A stretch of 64,000 bases of DNA, from contig JAPWJW010000003.1 of assembly GCA_028283825.1 (NCBI GenBank), positions 682,001 through 746,000 of the forward strand, written 5' to 3'. Source of the DNA: Azospirillaceae bacterium. GTDB taxonomy: Bacteria > Pseudomonadota > Alphaproteobacteria > Azospirillales > Azospirillaceae. Below are positions 18,026-26,377 of this stretch, in pieces (position 1 is the first letter of the stretch; the number at the start of each line of letters is the position of its first letter). Made by a program: the position numbers and the translations under genes. The notes beneath the pieces are model-generated. The model searched no databases. It had not been told where the DNA came from and saw only the letters and a list, made by a program, of their open reading frames with translations.

Positions 18026-18511
18026 TCACATCCTTTCCGTCATCTGGCCCGGCGGCAGGGCGGCGATAAGCGCATCCACCGACAGGCCCGAGACGGGATG
18101 GCGCCAGCCCGGCACCAGGTCACGAAGGGGCAACAGGACGAAAGCCCGCTGGTGCATGCGCGGATGGGGCAGCACCGGGGCGGTTTCCCGCACATAGCCG
18201 CCATAAGCCACCAAATCCAGATCCAGGACACGGGCCTCGTTCACCTGCCGCCGCACCCGCCCGAACGCTTCCTCCACGGCATGCAGGCGGGCCAGCAGGG
18301 CCGGCGGGTCCAAGTCCGTCGCCACGCTCAGCACGCCGTTCACGTACCAGGGCTGGTCCGACAGGGGCACCGGCGCGCTGCGATACCAGGGGGAGAGCGC
18401 CGCCACGGACACCCCCTCCCCGGCCAGCGCAGCCACGGCCGCCTCCACCACCTCGCGCGGGCCGCCAATGCCGGGAACCGACAAATTTGAACCGACACCG
18501 ACCAGAATCAT
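18026..18511 (-). CDS. folK: 2-amino-4-hydroxy-6-hydroxymethyldihydropteridine pyrophosphokinase
   Basis: A 161-residue HPPK of folate biosynthesis that transfers pyrophosphate from ATP to the pterin. It starts [11 protein letters not shown], the usual start, and has the SPWYRSAPV and [22 protein letters not shown] stretches, in which Arg and two Asp residues bind ATP and magnesium. [14 protein letters not shown] is the C-terminal signature. It is upstream of rpoZ in the same orientation. Confidence 0.95.
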   Translation of the reverse strand: MILVGVGSNLSVPGIGGPREVVEAAVAALAGEGVSVAALSPWYRSAPVPLSDQPWYVNGVLSVATDLDPPALLARLHAVEEAFGRVRRQVNEARVLDLDLVAYGGYVRETAPVLPHPRMHQRAFVLLPLRDLVPGWRHPVSGLSVDALIAALPPGQMTERM

Positions 18512-18798
18512 CTCAACACCCGTGCAACGTCGCTATTCCACACCCTTCGAAGTCAGGCATGCGACATCAAGGAGGTAGGATAAATCCATCCGATCGGCCT
18601 AAACACAATTGCCGAAAATGAGAACGCATCCCCCGAAAGGCCAGGACTGACTTTAAAGGCGGTGATACGGACCATATCTTGCTTGAACCCGTTAACCTAT
18701 TCACCCTATGTAAGTGTCTCTCAATGCCATCACGGCGATGGCGTCAAGAAATTTGCTACCCTGCGTAGCGTTTAAGATATTTTTTAAAGGAAACAGAA

Positions 18799-19383
18799 AT
18801 GCTGCATTATCCCGAGGAAAGACTTGCCCTTTTCATTGATGGCGCAAATTTATTCGCCGCTGCTCGGGCCTTGAATTTCGACATAGATTACAAGAAGCTT
18901 CTTGGTTTTTGCGGCAAGAAAGGCCGCCTCATCCGCGCTTTCTATTACACCGCGCTGGTCGAGGATCAAGAGTATTCCCCCATTCGTCCACTGGTCGATT
19001 GGCTGGACTATAACGGCTATACCATGGTCACCAAGCCGACCAAGGAATACACCGACGCGTCCGGCCGCCGGAAGATCAAGGGCAACATGGATATCGAACT
19101 GGCCATCGATGTCATGGAGATGGCGCAGCACCTGGACCACATCATGCTGTTCTCCGGCGACGGTGACTTCCGCCGCCTGGTCGAGGCGGTACAGCGCAAG
19201 GGCGTGCGCGTCTCGGTGATCAGCACCGTGCGCTCCACCCCGCCCATGATCGCTGATGAATTGCGCCGCCAGGCCGACAACTTCATTGAGCTGATGGACC
19301 TGGCGCCCGACATCGCCCGCGCCCACGCGCCCCGCCCGGCGATGGACCACGCCCAGCATCTCGACACCACGCCGCTGGAATGA
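18799..19383 (+). CDS. NYN domain (LabA/DUF88) putative nuclease
   Basis: A 194-residue NYN/PIN-like protein. The acidic residues that form the metal site in this fold are visible: ALFIDGANL near the N-terminus, KGNMDIELAIDVMEMA in the middle and LFSGDGDFRRLVEAV after it. The C-terminal 30 residues are less ordered. Relatives are called LabA-like and are thought to act on RNA; no substrate can be named. It has an AAAGGAAA ribosome site and 287 AT-richer bases upstream that hold its promoter. The first 100 bases of the gene are also AT-rich. Confidence 0.85.
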   Translation: MLHYPEERLALFIDGANLFAAARALNFDIDYKKLLGFCGKKGRLIRAFYYTALVEDQEYSPIRPLVDWLDYNGYTMVTKPTKEYTDASGRRKIKGNMDIELAIDVMEMAQHLDHIMLFSGDGDFRRLVEAVQRKGVRVSVISTVRSTPPMIADELRRQADNFIELMDLAPDIARAHAPRPAMDHAQHLDTTPLE

Positions 19384-19424
19384 TATCCGGCGCCCCACAC
19401 GACACGTAACCGGGCGCCCTTTCC

Positions 19425-20069
19425 ATGATGCAGACCCTGACGCCGCCGGGGCATGATTGTCCGCTTTGTCCCCGGCTGGTGGATTATCGCCTGCGCAATC
19501 GCGCGGCCTTTCCCGACAAGTTCAACGGCCCGGTGCCGTCCTTTGGTGGGCTGGACGCGCAATTGCTGGTGGTGGGCTTGGCCCCCGGCCTGCGCGGCGC
19601 CAACTTTACCGGCCGGCCCTTCACCGGCGATTGGGCCGGCGACCTTTTATACGCAACCCTGCTGAAGTTCGGCTTCGCCACCGGCCAATACCTGGAACGG
19701 CCGGACGACGGCCTGACCCTGGTGGGCGCCCGCATCACCAACGCCGTGCGCTGCGTGCCGCCGGAAAACAAGCCGACGCCGGAGGAATCCCACACCTGCC
19801 GCCCCTTCCTGGTGGCGGAGCTGGAGGCCATGCCCAAGCTGAAGGCCATCGTCGCCCTGGGCTCCGTCTCCCACACCAGCGTCATCCGCACCTTCGGCCT
19901 GCGCCAGGCGGCCTTCCCCTTCGGCCACGCCGCCCGGCACACGCTGGACGACGGCCTGACCTTGTTCGACAGCTACCACTGCTCCCGTTACAACACCAAC
20001 ACCGGCCGCCTGACCGACGCCATGTTCGAGGACGTGTTCCGCATGGTGCGGGAGGCGGTGGATGCGTAA
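19425..20069 (+). CDS. uracil-DNA glycosylase, family 5 (UDGb) type
   Basis: A 214-residue base-excision-repair glycosylase. The motif GLAPGLRGANFTGRPFTGDWAG is that of the UDGb family. Cysteines in CPLCPRL near the N-terminus, NAVRCVPPENKP and SHTCRPF should hold the iron-sulfur cluster. The C-terminal motif is FDSYHCSRYNTNTGRLT, with the HxSxxN-like loop that contacts DNA. It is 41 bases after the NYN gene and may be co-transcribed with it. No LexA-type box is visible upstream. Confidence 0.92.
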   Translation: MMQTLTPPGHDCPLCPRLVDYRLRNRAAFPDKFNGPVPSFGGLDAQLLVVGLAPGLRGANFTGRPFTGDWAGDLLYATLLKFGFATGQYLERPDDGLTLVGARITNAVRCVPPENKPTPEESHTCRPFLVAELEAMPKLKAIVALGSVSHTSVIRTFGLRQAAFPFGHAARHTLDDGLTLFDSYHCSRYNTNTGRLTDAMFEDVFRMVREAVDA

Positions 20070-20099
20070 CCACCCGTAAACACCTGTCATCCGGGAAAT

Positions 20100-20315
20100 A
20101 TGGATCCCTATCCGTTCCTTGATAGCCGAATAAAATGGCGGTTCGTGCTCAAAGGGCTCGCCTGCTGGGGCGGGGCGTTCGTCGCTGAAACAATAGGCTT
20201 TCTATTATTCGGGAATACGAGGTCGGATATCGTCGCCTGCCTGGTGTTCGTACCCCCGCTCATACTTGTGTTCATGGGGGTCGGTAATTTCATGAAGGCC
20301 ATCCTCAAGCCGTAG
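20100..20315 (+). CDS. small two-helix membrane protein, hypothetical
   Basis: A 71-residue protein with two hydrophobic segments (LACWGGAFVAETIGFLLF and IVACLVFVPPLILVFMG) and a basic N-terminus (SRIKWRF). It starts 30 bases after the glycosylase stop and is followed by a hairpin terminator. I recognise no family. Its base composition is more AT-rich than its neighbours. Confidence 0.55.
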   Translation: MDPYPFLDSRIKWRFVLKGLACWGGAFVAETIGFLLFGNTRSDIVACLVFVPPLILVFMGVGNFMKAILKP

Positions 20316-20348
20316 CCGGACCGGGCCTGAAAGATGTCAGGAACAGGA

Positions 20349-20384
20349 AAGGCCGGGACGCTTGCCCCGGCCTTGGCCTTTTCA
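20349..20384. terminator. hairpin terminator between convergent genes
   Basis: A perfect nine-base stem AAGGCCGGG / CCCGGCCTT with an eight-base loop (20349-20374) lies between the small membrane protein gene and the end of smpB. A CCTTTT run follows on the plus strand, and TTTCC on the minus strand. It probably serves both directions. Confidence 0.7.
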
Positions 20385-20412
20385 ATATCGCGCTTGCCGG
20401 CAATACCCGGCC

Positions 20413-20883
20413 TTACCCCTTCGCCCGCATCAGGCGCGCCTTGTCGCGCTGCCAGTCGCGTTCCTTCTCCGTCTCGCGCTTGTCGCCCTTCTTCTTGCCC
20501 TTGGCGACGCCGATCTCGACCTTGGCGTAGCCGCGGTCGCTGAAATAGATCGACAGCGGCACCAGCGTCACGCCATCGCGGCGGATGGCGGCGAACAGCT
20601 TGTCCATCTCCCGCCGGCGGACCAGCAGCTTGCGGGCGCGGCGGGGCTCATGTTGGAAGAACTGGCCGGCCTGCTGGTATTCCGGGAAGTGGGCGTTGAT
20701 CAGGTACAACTCCCCATTCCGCTCACCGGCATAGGACTCGGCGATGCTGACCCGACCGGCGCGCAGGGCCTTCACCTCCGTGCCGGTCAGCATGATGCCC
20801 GCCTCGATCGTTTCGTTGATGAAAAAGTCGAAGCGGGCGCGCCGATTCTGGGCGGCGTATTTACGTTCGTCGGCGCGTGCCAT
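20413..20883 (-). CDS. smpB: SsrA-binding protein
   Basis: A 156-residue SmpB, the partner of tmRNA in rescuing stalled ribosomes. It starts with [20 protein letters not shown] and has [19 protein letters not shown] and [14 protein letters not shown], all conserved. The basic C-terminal tail ([26 protein letters not shown]) is the part that enters the ribosome. It starts ten bases after the dapA stop and forms an operon with it. No tmRNA gene is seen in the window. Confidence 0.96.
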   Translation of the reverse strand: MARADERKYAAQNRRARFDFFINETIEAGIMLTGTEVKALRAGRVSIAESYAGERNGELYLINAHFPEYQQAGQFFQHEPRRARKLLVRRREMDKLFAAIRRDGVTLVPLSIYFSDRGYAKVEIGVAKGKKKGDKRETEKERDWQRDKARLMRAKG

Positions 20884-20893
20884 CAGTGTTCCT

Positions 20894-21781
20894 TTAGCCC
20901 AGCAGTCCGGCATGGACCAGGGCGTCGCGGACCAATACCTGGGTGGCCGGCGTGGTTTCCACCAGGGGCAGGCGCAGTTCCGGACGGCACAGGCCCAGCA
21001 GGCTGGCGGCGTACTTCACCGGCGCCGGGCTGGTCTCCACGAACATGGCATGGTGCAGCGGCATCAGCAGGTCGCGGATGCGGGCCATCTCCACCATGTC
21101 GCCGCGCACCCAGGCGTTCTGCATTTCCGCGCACAGGCGGGGCGCCACGTTGGCGGTGACGGAGATGCAGCCCACCCCACCCTGTGCCAGGAAGGCGGTG
21201 GCGGTGGCGTCCTCACCCGACAACTGGATGAAGTCCGCCCCAACCTCCAGCCGTGTGCGCAACGGCCGCACCAAATCGGCGGTGGCGTCCTTCACCCCAA
21301 CGATGTTAGGCAACGCGGCAAGGCGGGCCATGGTGGCGATCGACATGTCGATCACGCTGCGGCCGGGAATGTTATAGATGATGATGGGCAGGTCGGCCGC
21401 ATCATGGATGGCTTTGAAATGCTGGTAGAGACCTTCTTGCGTCGGCTTGTTGTAGTAGGGCGTCACCACCAGGGCGGCGTCGGCGCCGACGGCCTTGGCA
21501 TGCTTGGTCAGGCTGATAGCCTCGGCCGTGGAGTTGGAGCCGGTGCCGGCCACCACGGGGACGCGGCTGTCGGCCACCTCGACACACAGCTCGACCAGGC
21601 GGCGGTGCTCCTCATGGCTGAGGGTGGGCGACTCGCCGGTGGTGCCGCAGGGCACCAGGCCGTGCGTGCCCTCTTTGACCTGCCAGTCCACCAGGGCCTG
21701 AAAGGCGCGCTCGTCCACTTTGCCGTCGGTGAACGGCGTGATCAGGGCGACGAGGGAACCGGCGAGGACGGGGGTGGTCAT
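20894..21781 (-). CDS. dapA: 4-hydroxy-tetrahydrodipicolinate synthase
   Basis: A 295-residue DapA, the first committed enzyme of lysine and diaminopimelate synthesis, a TIM-barrel aldolase. The Schiff-base Lys is in [12 protein letters not shown], the catalytic Tyr in [16 protein letters not shown], and the GTTGESPTL motif is intact. The ATG at 21781 gives [17 protein letters not shown], the normal start. It is divergent from the lytic transglycosylase gene, so the 78 bases between them must hold both promoters. Confidence 0.96.
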   Translation of the reverse strand: MTTPVLAGSLVALITPFTDGKVDERAFQALVDWQVKEGTHGLVPCGTTGESPTLSHEEHRRLVELCVEVADSRVPVVAGTGSNSTAEAISLTKHAKAVGADAALVVTPYYNKPTQEGLYQHFKAIHDAADLPIIIYNIPGRSVIDMSIATMARLAALPNIVGVKDATADLVRPLRTRLEVGADFIQLSGEDATATAFLAQGGVGCISVTANVAPRLCAEMQNAWVRGDMVEMARIRDLLMPLHHAMFVETSPAPVKYAASLLGLCRPELRLPLVETTPATQVLVRDALVHAGLLG

Positions 21782-21859
21782 TGCTGCAATCTCCGTGGGC
21801 ATTCGACCCGAAAGGCGCGAACCTTAGCGGCACGACGCCAGGGTGACAAGCGACGAGAA

Positions 21860-23830
21860 ATGGCCCCCTGGGCATCACTTAAACACGGTCTCGCGACCCT
21901 GCTGCTGCCGCTGTCGCTGATGTGCGCCGCCCCGGTGGCGCTGGCCCAATCCAGCGGCGACATCGCCACGTACCGCGCCGCCTTCAAGGCCGCCGACAAG
22001 GGCAAATGGGCCGACGCCCACCGCCTGGCCGACCACGGCCACGATGCGCTGGCGGACAAGGTCCTGACCTGGATGGACCTCAGCCGCAGCGACACCGACG
22101 CCAGCTTCGACCAGTTGGCCGCCTTCATCGACCAGAACCCGGATTGGCCCGGCCTGGCGGCCCTGCGCCGCAACGCCGAAATCCGCCTGCCCAACATCGG
22201 CGACACGCCGACGCGCGACTGGTTCGACAAGCATCCGCCGCTGACCACCGCCGGCTTCAACCGTTATGCCGACTCGTTGCTGAACCTGGGCGACAGCGAG
22301 AAGGCCATCGGCCTGATCCGCGACCGCTACATCAAGGGCAACTTCGGCGTGGTGGATGAGCGGGACTTCCGCAGCAAGTACGTGGCCCTCCTGCGCCCGG
22401 CCGACCATTGGGCCCGGCTGGACCGCCTGCTGTGGGACAATGACGAGGATGCGGCGCGGCGCATGCTGCCCATCGTCGATCCCGGCCACCAGGCCGTGGC
22501 GGCGGCCCGCCTGGCCATGGCCGACATGGACCCGGGCGTGGAGCGCCTGCTGCAACAGGTGCCCGCCCCCCTGATGAGCGAGCCCGGCATCACCTATGAG
22601 CGGCTGCGCTGGCGCCGGCGCAACAACATGGACGCCGCGGCCCTGGAGATCGTGGAGAATCCGCCCAAGGACCTGGGTCGGCCGGAAGCGTGGTGGACGG
22701 AGCGTCACATCCTGGCCCGGCGCCTGATGGATCAGGGCCAGATGCAGCGCGCCTACCGCCTGGCGGCCGCCCACGGCGTGACCGACGGCCTGGGCTTCAT
22801 CCAGGCGGAGTTCATGGCCGGCTGGCTGTCGCTGCAGTTCCTGAACAAGCCGGACCAGGCGCTGGACCATTTCACCCGCCTGTATGAGGGGGTGTCGTCG
22901 CCGGTGGGCCAGTCGCGCGGCGCCTATTGGGCCGGTCGCGCCTGCGAGAAGCTGGGCAATCCGGAACGCGCGCGCCAATGGTATGAGCTGGGCGCCCGCT
23001 ATGGCAGCACCTTCTACGGCATGATGGCGCAGGAGAAGCTGGGCCAGGCGGAGGCCATCCCCATCGCCCCCACGCCCTCGACCGAGGAACGCAGCCGGTT
23101 CGAGAAAAAGGAATTGGTGCGCGCCGCCCGCCTGCTGGACCGGGTGCTGACCGAGGATGACGACCGCGTAGATTTGTTCCTGCGCAAGCTGTCGTCCGAC
23201 GCCAAGACGCCGGACGACTTCGTGCTGGTGGCCAAGGCCGCGCTGGAAATGCACCGCCGGGATCTGGGCGTGGGCATCAGCCGCCAGTCGTTGAGCCAGG
23301 GCATCGTGCTGGCCGACGCGGGCTATCCCATCCTGTCCACCCGCATGCCGCCGCAGCCGGAGACGGCGCTGATCCATGCCCTGATCCGCCAGGAAAGCAG
23401 CTTCAAGGTCGATGCCGCCAGTGGCGCCGGCGCCCTGGGCCTGATGCAGCTGATGCCGCCGACCGCCCAGCAACTGGCCCGGCGTGAGGGCATGAAGTAC
23501 GCCGTCACCAAGCTGACCCACGACGCCGATTTCAACATCCGCCTGGGTAGCATCTATGTGCAGGACTTGCTGGACCGGTTCGGCGGATCCTACATCCTGG
23601 CCATCGCCGCCTATAACGCCGGTCCCGGCCGGGTGGCCAACTGGCTGCGCGATTATGGCGACCCCCGCATCGACGCCGTCGATCCGGTGGACTGGGTGGA
23701 GACCATCCCGATTTACGAGACGCGCAACTATGTGCAGCGGGTGCTGGAAAACCTGCACGTTTATCGCATCCGCACAGGCGCCAAGTCCCTGCCCATGACC
23801 ACCGACCTGAAGCGGGGCACCGCCGGTTAG
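21860..23830 (+). CDS. soluble lytic murein transglycosylase
   Basis: A 656-residue periplasmic enzyme that cuts peptidoglycan to anhydromuropeptides. A signal peptide (residues about 8-30, ending ALAQSS) is followed by a long helical superhelix of about 430 residues. The C-terminal SLT domain follows, with catalytic Glu in LIRQESSFKVDAASGAGALGL and the AAYNAGPGRV motif. Size and layout match Slt70-type enzymes. The ATG at 21860 is set by the signal peptide. The stop codon TAG is part of a palindromic repeat. Confidence 0.93.
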   Translation: MAPWASLKHGLATLLLPLSLMCAAPVALAQSSGDIATYRAAFKAADKGKWADAHRLADHGHDALADKVLTWMDLSRSDTDASFDQLAAFIDQNPDWPGLAALRRNAEIRLPNIGDTPTRDWFDKHPPLTTAGFNRYADSLLNLGDSEKAIGLIRDRYIKGNFGVVDERDFRSKYVALLRPADHWARLDRLLWDNDEDAARRMLPIVDPGHQAVAAARLAMADMDPGVERLLQQVPAPLMSEPGITYERLRWRRRNNMDAAALEIVENPPKDLGRPEAWWTERHILARRLMDQGQMQRAYRLAAAHGVTDGLGFIQAEFMAGWLSLQFLNKPDQALDHFTRLYEGVSSPVGQSRGAYWAGRACEKLGNPERARQWYELGARYGSTFYGMMAQEKLGQAEAIPIAPTPSTEERSRFEKKELVRAARLLDRVLTEDDDRVDLFLRKLSSDAKTPDDFVLVAKAALEMHRRDLGVGISRQSLSQGIVLADAGYPILSTRMPPQPETALIHALIRQESSFKVDAASGAGALGLMQLMPPTAQQLARREGMKYAVTKLTHDADFNIRLGSIYVQDLLDRFGGSYILAIAAYNAGPGRVANWLRDYGDPRIDAVDPVDWVETIPIYETRNYVQRVLENLHVYRIRTGAKSLPMTTDLKRGTAG

Positions 23831-23929
23831 AGCAAGATGCGATCATCCGTGATCGCATCTTGCTCTATAAGCTGTTCATGATAGAGCGGAACGCGATCAG
23901 GTGATTCCACCTGATCGCGTTCCGCTCTA
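23828..23929. repeat. two adjacent perfect palindromes (REP-like element)
   Basis: Palindrome A has 18-base perfect arms (23828-23845, 23850-23867) with loop TCCG. Palindrome B has 22-base perfect arms (23882-23903, 23908-23929) with loop ATTC. They are 14 bases apart. Both begin TAGAGC, end GCTCTA, and contain CGATCA. The arm of A starts at the stop codon of the upstream gene. This is the style of intergenic palindromic repeats found in many copies in alphaproteobacterial genomes. They may also end transcription or protect mRNA 3' ends. Confidence 0.88.
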
Positions 23930-24040
23930 AATACCCGGCCGTCGTCCAGCCGGGGAAAGTTTCAATTGGCACAAACAGATGAAGTGTAGCCGCCGCGTGG
24001 AAGCGTGCGGCGGTGATAGGGCTTGGTCGGGCCGATTGTT

Positions 24041-24090
24041 GCAAATTGATCTCAATTTGCGCGAAAGGTTAGGTAAGCTACCGGGGTAGC
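24041..24090. promoter_or_regulatory. two dyads upstream of a small gene
   Basis: GCAAATTGA-TC-TCAATTTGC (24041-24060) is a perfect dyad with nine-base arms, and GCTACC-GG-GGTAGC (24077-24090) is a second one with six-base arms. They lie 76-125 bases before the small gene at 24166, in an AT-richer region. They could be operators; no regulator can be assigned. The rest of 23930-24165 shows nothing else I can name. Confidence 0.45.
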
Positions 24091-24165
24091 GCCTGTTAAC
24101 TTGAGATTAATGACAGAAGACATATCCTGCCCCTGTAGACAGCACCAAGTAGGAATGCCTTCGTG

Positions 24166-24408
24166 ATGGCCTTTGCCCCCCTCGCCCATCAAATGCTTCC
24201 CGCGTCCCTGCAAAACGCGGCGACGGTGCACAACCGTCTGGTCGACGCCTTCATCCAGATGACCCGGGCGGAGTTGGCGCGCCAGCGCGACGACTATGCC
24301 CGCGACAGTCTTAATGAATTGCTGGACCTGCTGAAGAACCAGTTGGCCCTGGCACCAGACCTGCTGGAGCCATCCCTCGTTCGAATGGTGCCGGTGAACC
24401 AGCCCTAA
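24166..24408 (+). CDS. small hypothetical protein
   Basis: An 80-residue protein, mainly helical (AATVHNRLVDAFIQMTRAELARQRDDYARDSLNELLDLLKN), with no signal peptide or membrane segment. AGGA lies ten bases before the ATG, and a GTG one codon earlier is also possible. It stands alone between the palindromic repeat and the XRE regulator. I do not recognise the family. The amphipathic helix pattern suggests a small helical bundle or coiled-coil partner protein. Confidence 0.6.
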   Translation: MAFAPLAHQMLPASLQNAATVHNRLVDAFIQMTRAELARQRDDYARDSLNELLDLLKNQLALAPDLLEPSLVRMVPVNQP

Positions 24409-24773
24409 CCCTGGCCCAAGCCCCTCGTTTCCTTGTCGCCTCTCTGTCGCGACGGAACGGGACAACGCGAGTCGCCCGGGATCATTAGTTGGATTTCCAA
24501 CTTTTCAACAAATGAGCCACCTGCCGCGCTGCCGTGGGCGCGTATCCGAGCCACCGGAAGAACCGGAACGATGAATACGATTGTACTCTCTCAGCTAAAC
24601 GGCTCTAAAGGCGCGCACAATGCGCACAGGTCGAGTGGCCGCAAGCAATGCCAGTTGTCAGCGCCCAGACATGTCCATACTCTCGCCCCGATTCCGACTT
24701 CCTACCACAGTAGGTAATGTTATCGCTTCATCCGAAAACCCAGATGGCGCGTTGTTGACTTGGAGTAGTGCCC
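24409..24773. other. intergenic region before the XRE regulator
   Basis: This 365-base stretch has no convincing gene. A short dyad CCTAC-CACA-GTAGG lies at 24701-24714, about 60 bases before the start of the regulator, and could be an autoregulatory operator. AT-rich patches near 24490-24520 and 24700-24735 are the likely promoter region. Confidence 0.35.
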
Positions 24774-25373
24774 ATGCCCCGTAGGACCAAGAATACGGTT
24801 GTTGCCGAACTCGAAGGCAAGATTGAGAACCACGTCGCCAGTCGCATTCGTTTGCGGCGCGGTCTTCTGGGGATGAGCCAGTCTGACCTTGCCCGCGCCT
24901 TGGGCATCACCTTCCAGCAAGTGCAGAAGTACGAACGCGGTTCCAACCGCGTCTCGGTGGGCAAGCTGTTCCGCTTGGCCGAAATCCTGGACGTGCCGCT
25001 GACCTTCTTCTTCGACGATGTGGAAACCGGCAGCGCCAACCGCCCAGCCCCCACCGCCTTCAGCATGCCGGATGAAGGCTCCCCCCTGCTGTCACGTCGC
25101 GACCTGGATCTGCTGCGCGCCTGGCGCAACGCCCCGCCGGACATCGCCGACTGCGTCGCCGGCCTGCTGCGCGCCGTGGCGCATGAGGATGACAGCGGCG
25201 AAGCTGCCGCCCGCCCGGCCGCCAATGCCGGCGCCGCTCCCTCCGAAGAGGACGCCGATGGCGACGAGGCCAAGCCCACCCGTCGCCGCCGTGGCGCCGT
25301 GTGGGATCCGGCCGACATGTATAAGGCCACCAAGCCCGGCCGCCGCGGCAAGGACGCGCCCACGCGTCCCTGA
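24774..25373 (+). CDS. XRE-family helix-turn-helix transcriptional regulator
   Basis: A 199-residue regulator. The Cro/C1-type helix-turn-helix occupies about residues 20-80 (IRLRRGLLGMSQSDLARALG, then FQQVQKYERGSNRVS). A low-complexity C-terminus rich in Ala, Asp, Arg and Pro follows, ending RRGKDAPTRP. GGAG lies eight bases before the ATG. This protein type is common in alphaproteobacteria, but its targets cannot be read from the sequence. A strong terminator follows, so it is a single-gene unit. Confidence 0.88.
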   Translation: MPRRTKNTVVAELEGKIENHVASRIRLRRGLLGMSQSDLARALGITFQQVQKYERGSNRVSVGKLFRLAEILDVPLTFFFDDVETGSANRPAPTAFSMPDEGSPLLSRRDLDLLRAWRNAPPDIADCVAGLLRAVAHEDDSGEAAARPAANAGAAPSEEDADGDEAKPTRRRRGAVWDPADMYKATKPGRRGKDAPTRP

Positions 25374-25395
25374 GGTGAAATGGCTTTGAACGACC

Positions 25396-25434
25396 ACGGT
25401 CGCGGGAATGCTTTTCCCGCGACCGTTTCTTTTG
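25396..25434 (+). terminator. rho-independent terminator after the XRE gene
   Basis: A perfect 13-base stem ACGGTCGCGGGAA / TTCCCGCGACCGT (25396-25408, 25414-25426) with a five-base loop is followed by TTCTTTT. It starts 22 bases after the regulator stop and also lies just past the end of the convergent dioxygenase gene. Confidence 0.9.
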
Positions 25435-25451
25435 GCGGAATCGTCCTGCGC

Positions 25452-26363
25452 TCAGGCGGCCGGTTGGCCTGAGGATTTCAGCGACCACAAATGGTGGCCG
25501 GGGTTCCTCTCCCACACCCGCGTCTCGAAATCCTTGTCCAGCTTGTCCATGTCGTTGATGAACTCCAGCCGCCCGCCGGCCGGGGAAAAGAAGAAGCGAT
25601 AGAGGTTGGACCCAAGCAGGTGCCGGCCCATCACCCGGGACTCGTCCCAGCGCCGCTCAATCATATAGTTGCCGGCCTCCACCAGTTCATCGAAGTCGCG
25701 GACGTCCAACGCGAAGTGGTTGAAGCCCGCCGCATCCGGCCGGTGGCACAGGAAGAAGTTGTGGTGTTCCACATCCCCGGCGCACTGCATGAAGGTGCCG
25801 GTGTCCAGGATGCGATCCGTCGCCTTGAAACCCAGCCGGCTCAGGTAGAAATCCACCGCCGCATCATGCCCTTCCTTGGGAATGTTGTAGGCCAGGTGGG
25901 CGATGCGCAGCGGCCGGGGCCGCTTGTAGGGAATGACCGGATCGTTCCAGCGCGCCACGCTGTCCGCCGTGTTGTATGTTCGGGGCGGATGCTCCGGCAA
26001 GGTGGCGGGATTGGACAGGACGAAGCCGATGCCCAGCCCCGTCTCGTCCCGGCTGTGCACCACCCCGTCAGCATCGACGCTGACCGGCCGGTCGCGGGCC
26101 AGATCGTCGGCAATGCGGTCCAGCGCCGCCCGGCCGTCCACGCCCCAGCGCAGTTCCCGCAAGGTGGGCCCGGCCTCCAGTGCCGGCGGCAGGGCCGGAT
26201 CGTCCATGGGGCGCAGGATCAGGGTCTGTCCCGCCGGTGTGCGCAACAGGGCGTCACGATCGCCCTGTTGCACCACCTCCAGCCCGGCATCGGCATGGAA
26301 ACGGGCGCACGCGCCCACATCCGCCACGCCGAAGACCAATGTCTCGATACGTGTGATGGTCAT
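25452..26363 (-). CDS. extradiol-type ring-cleavage dioxygenase (VOC superfamily)
   Basis: A 303-residue two-module VOC protein of the type I extradiol dioxygenase kind. The second module carries a plausible metal triad: His in IAHLAYN, His in GFNHFALDV and Glu in GRLEFINDM. The N-terminal module (ETLVFGVADVGACARFHADAG) lacks metal ligands, as usual. Such enzymes open catechol rings using Fe(II) and O2, but the substrate is unknown. It ends a three-gene operon, 14 bases after the MetE-like gene. Confidence 0.8.
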   Translation of the reverse strand: MTITRIETLVFGVADVGACARFHADAGLEVVQQGDRDALLRTPAGQTLILRPMDDPALPPALEAGPTLRELRWGVDGRAALDRIADDLARDRPVSVDADGVVHSRDETGLGIGFVLSNPATLPEHPPRTYNTADSVARWNDPVIPYKRPRPLRIAHLAYNIPKEGHDAAVDFYLSRLGFKATDRILDTGTFMQCAGDVEHHNFFLCHRPDAAGFNHFALDVRDFDELVEAGNYMIERRWDESRVMGRHLLGSNLYRFFFSPAGGRLEFINDMDKLDKDFETRVWERNPGHHLWSLKSSGQPAA

Positions 26364-26377
26364 AGGGTCGCCCTCCT

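Noticed and set aside
24041-24060. FNR box reading of TTGATCTCAA
   Set aside because: The half-site spacing does not fit TTGAT-N4-ATCAA; the symmetry axis is different.
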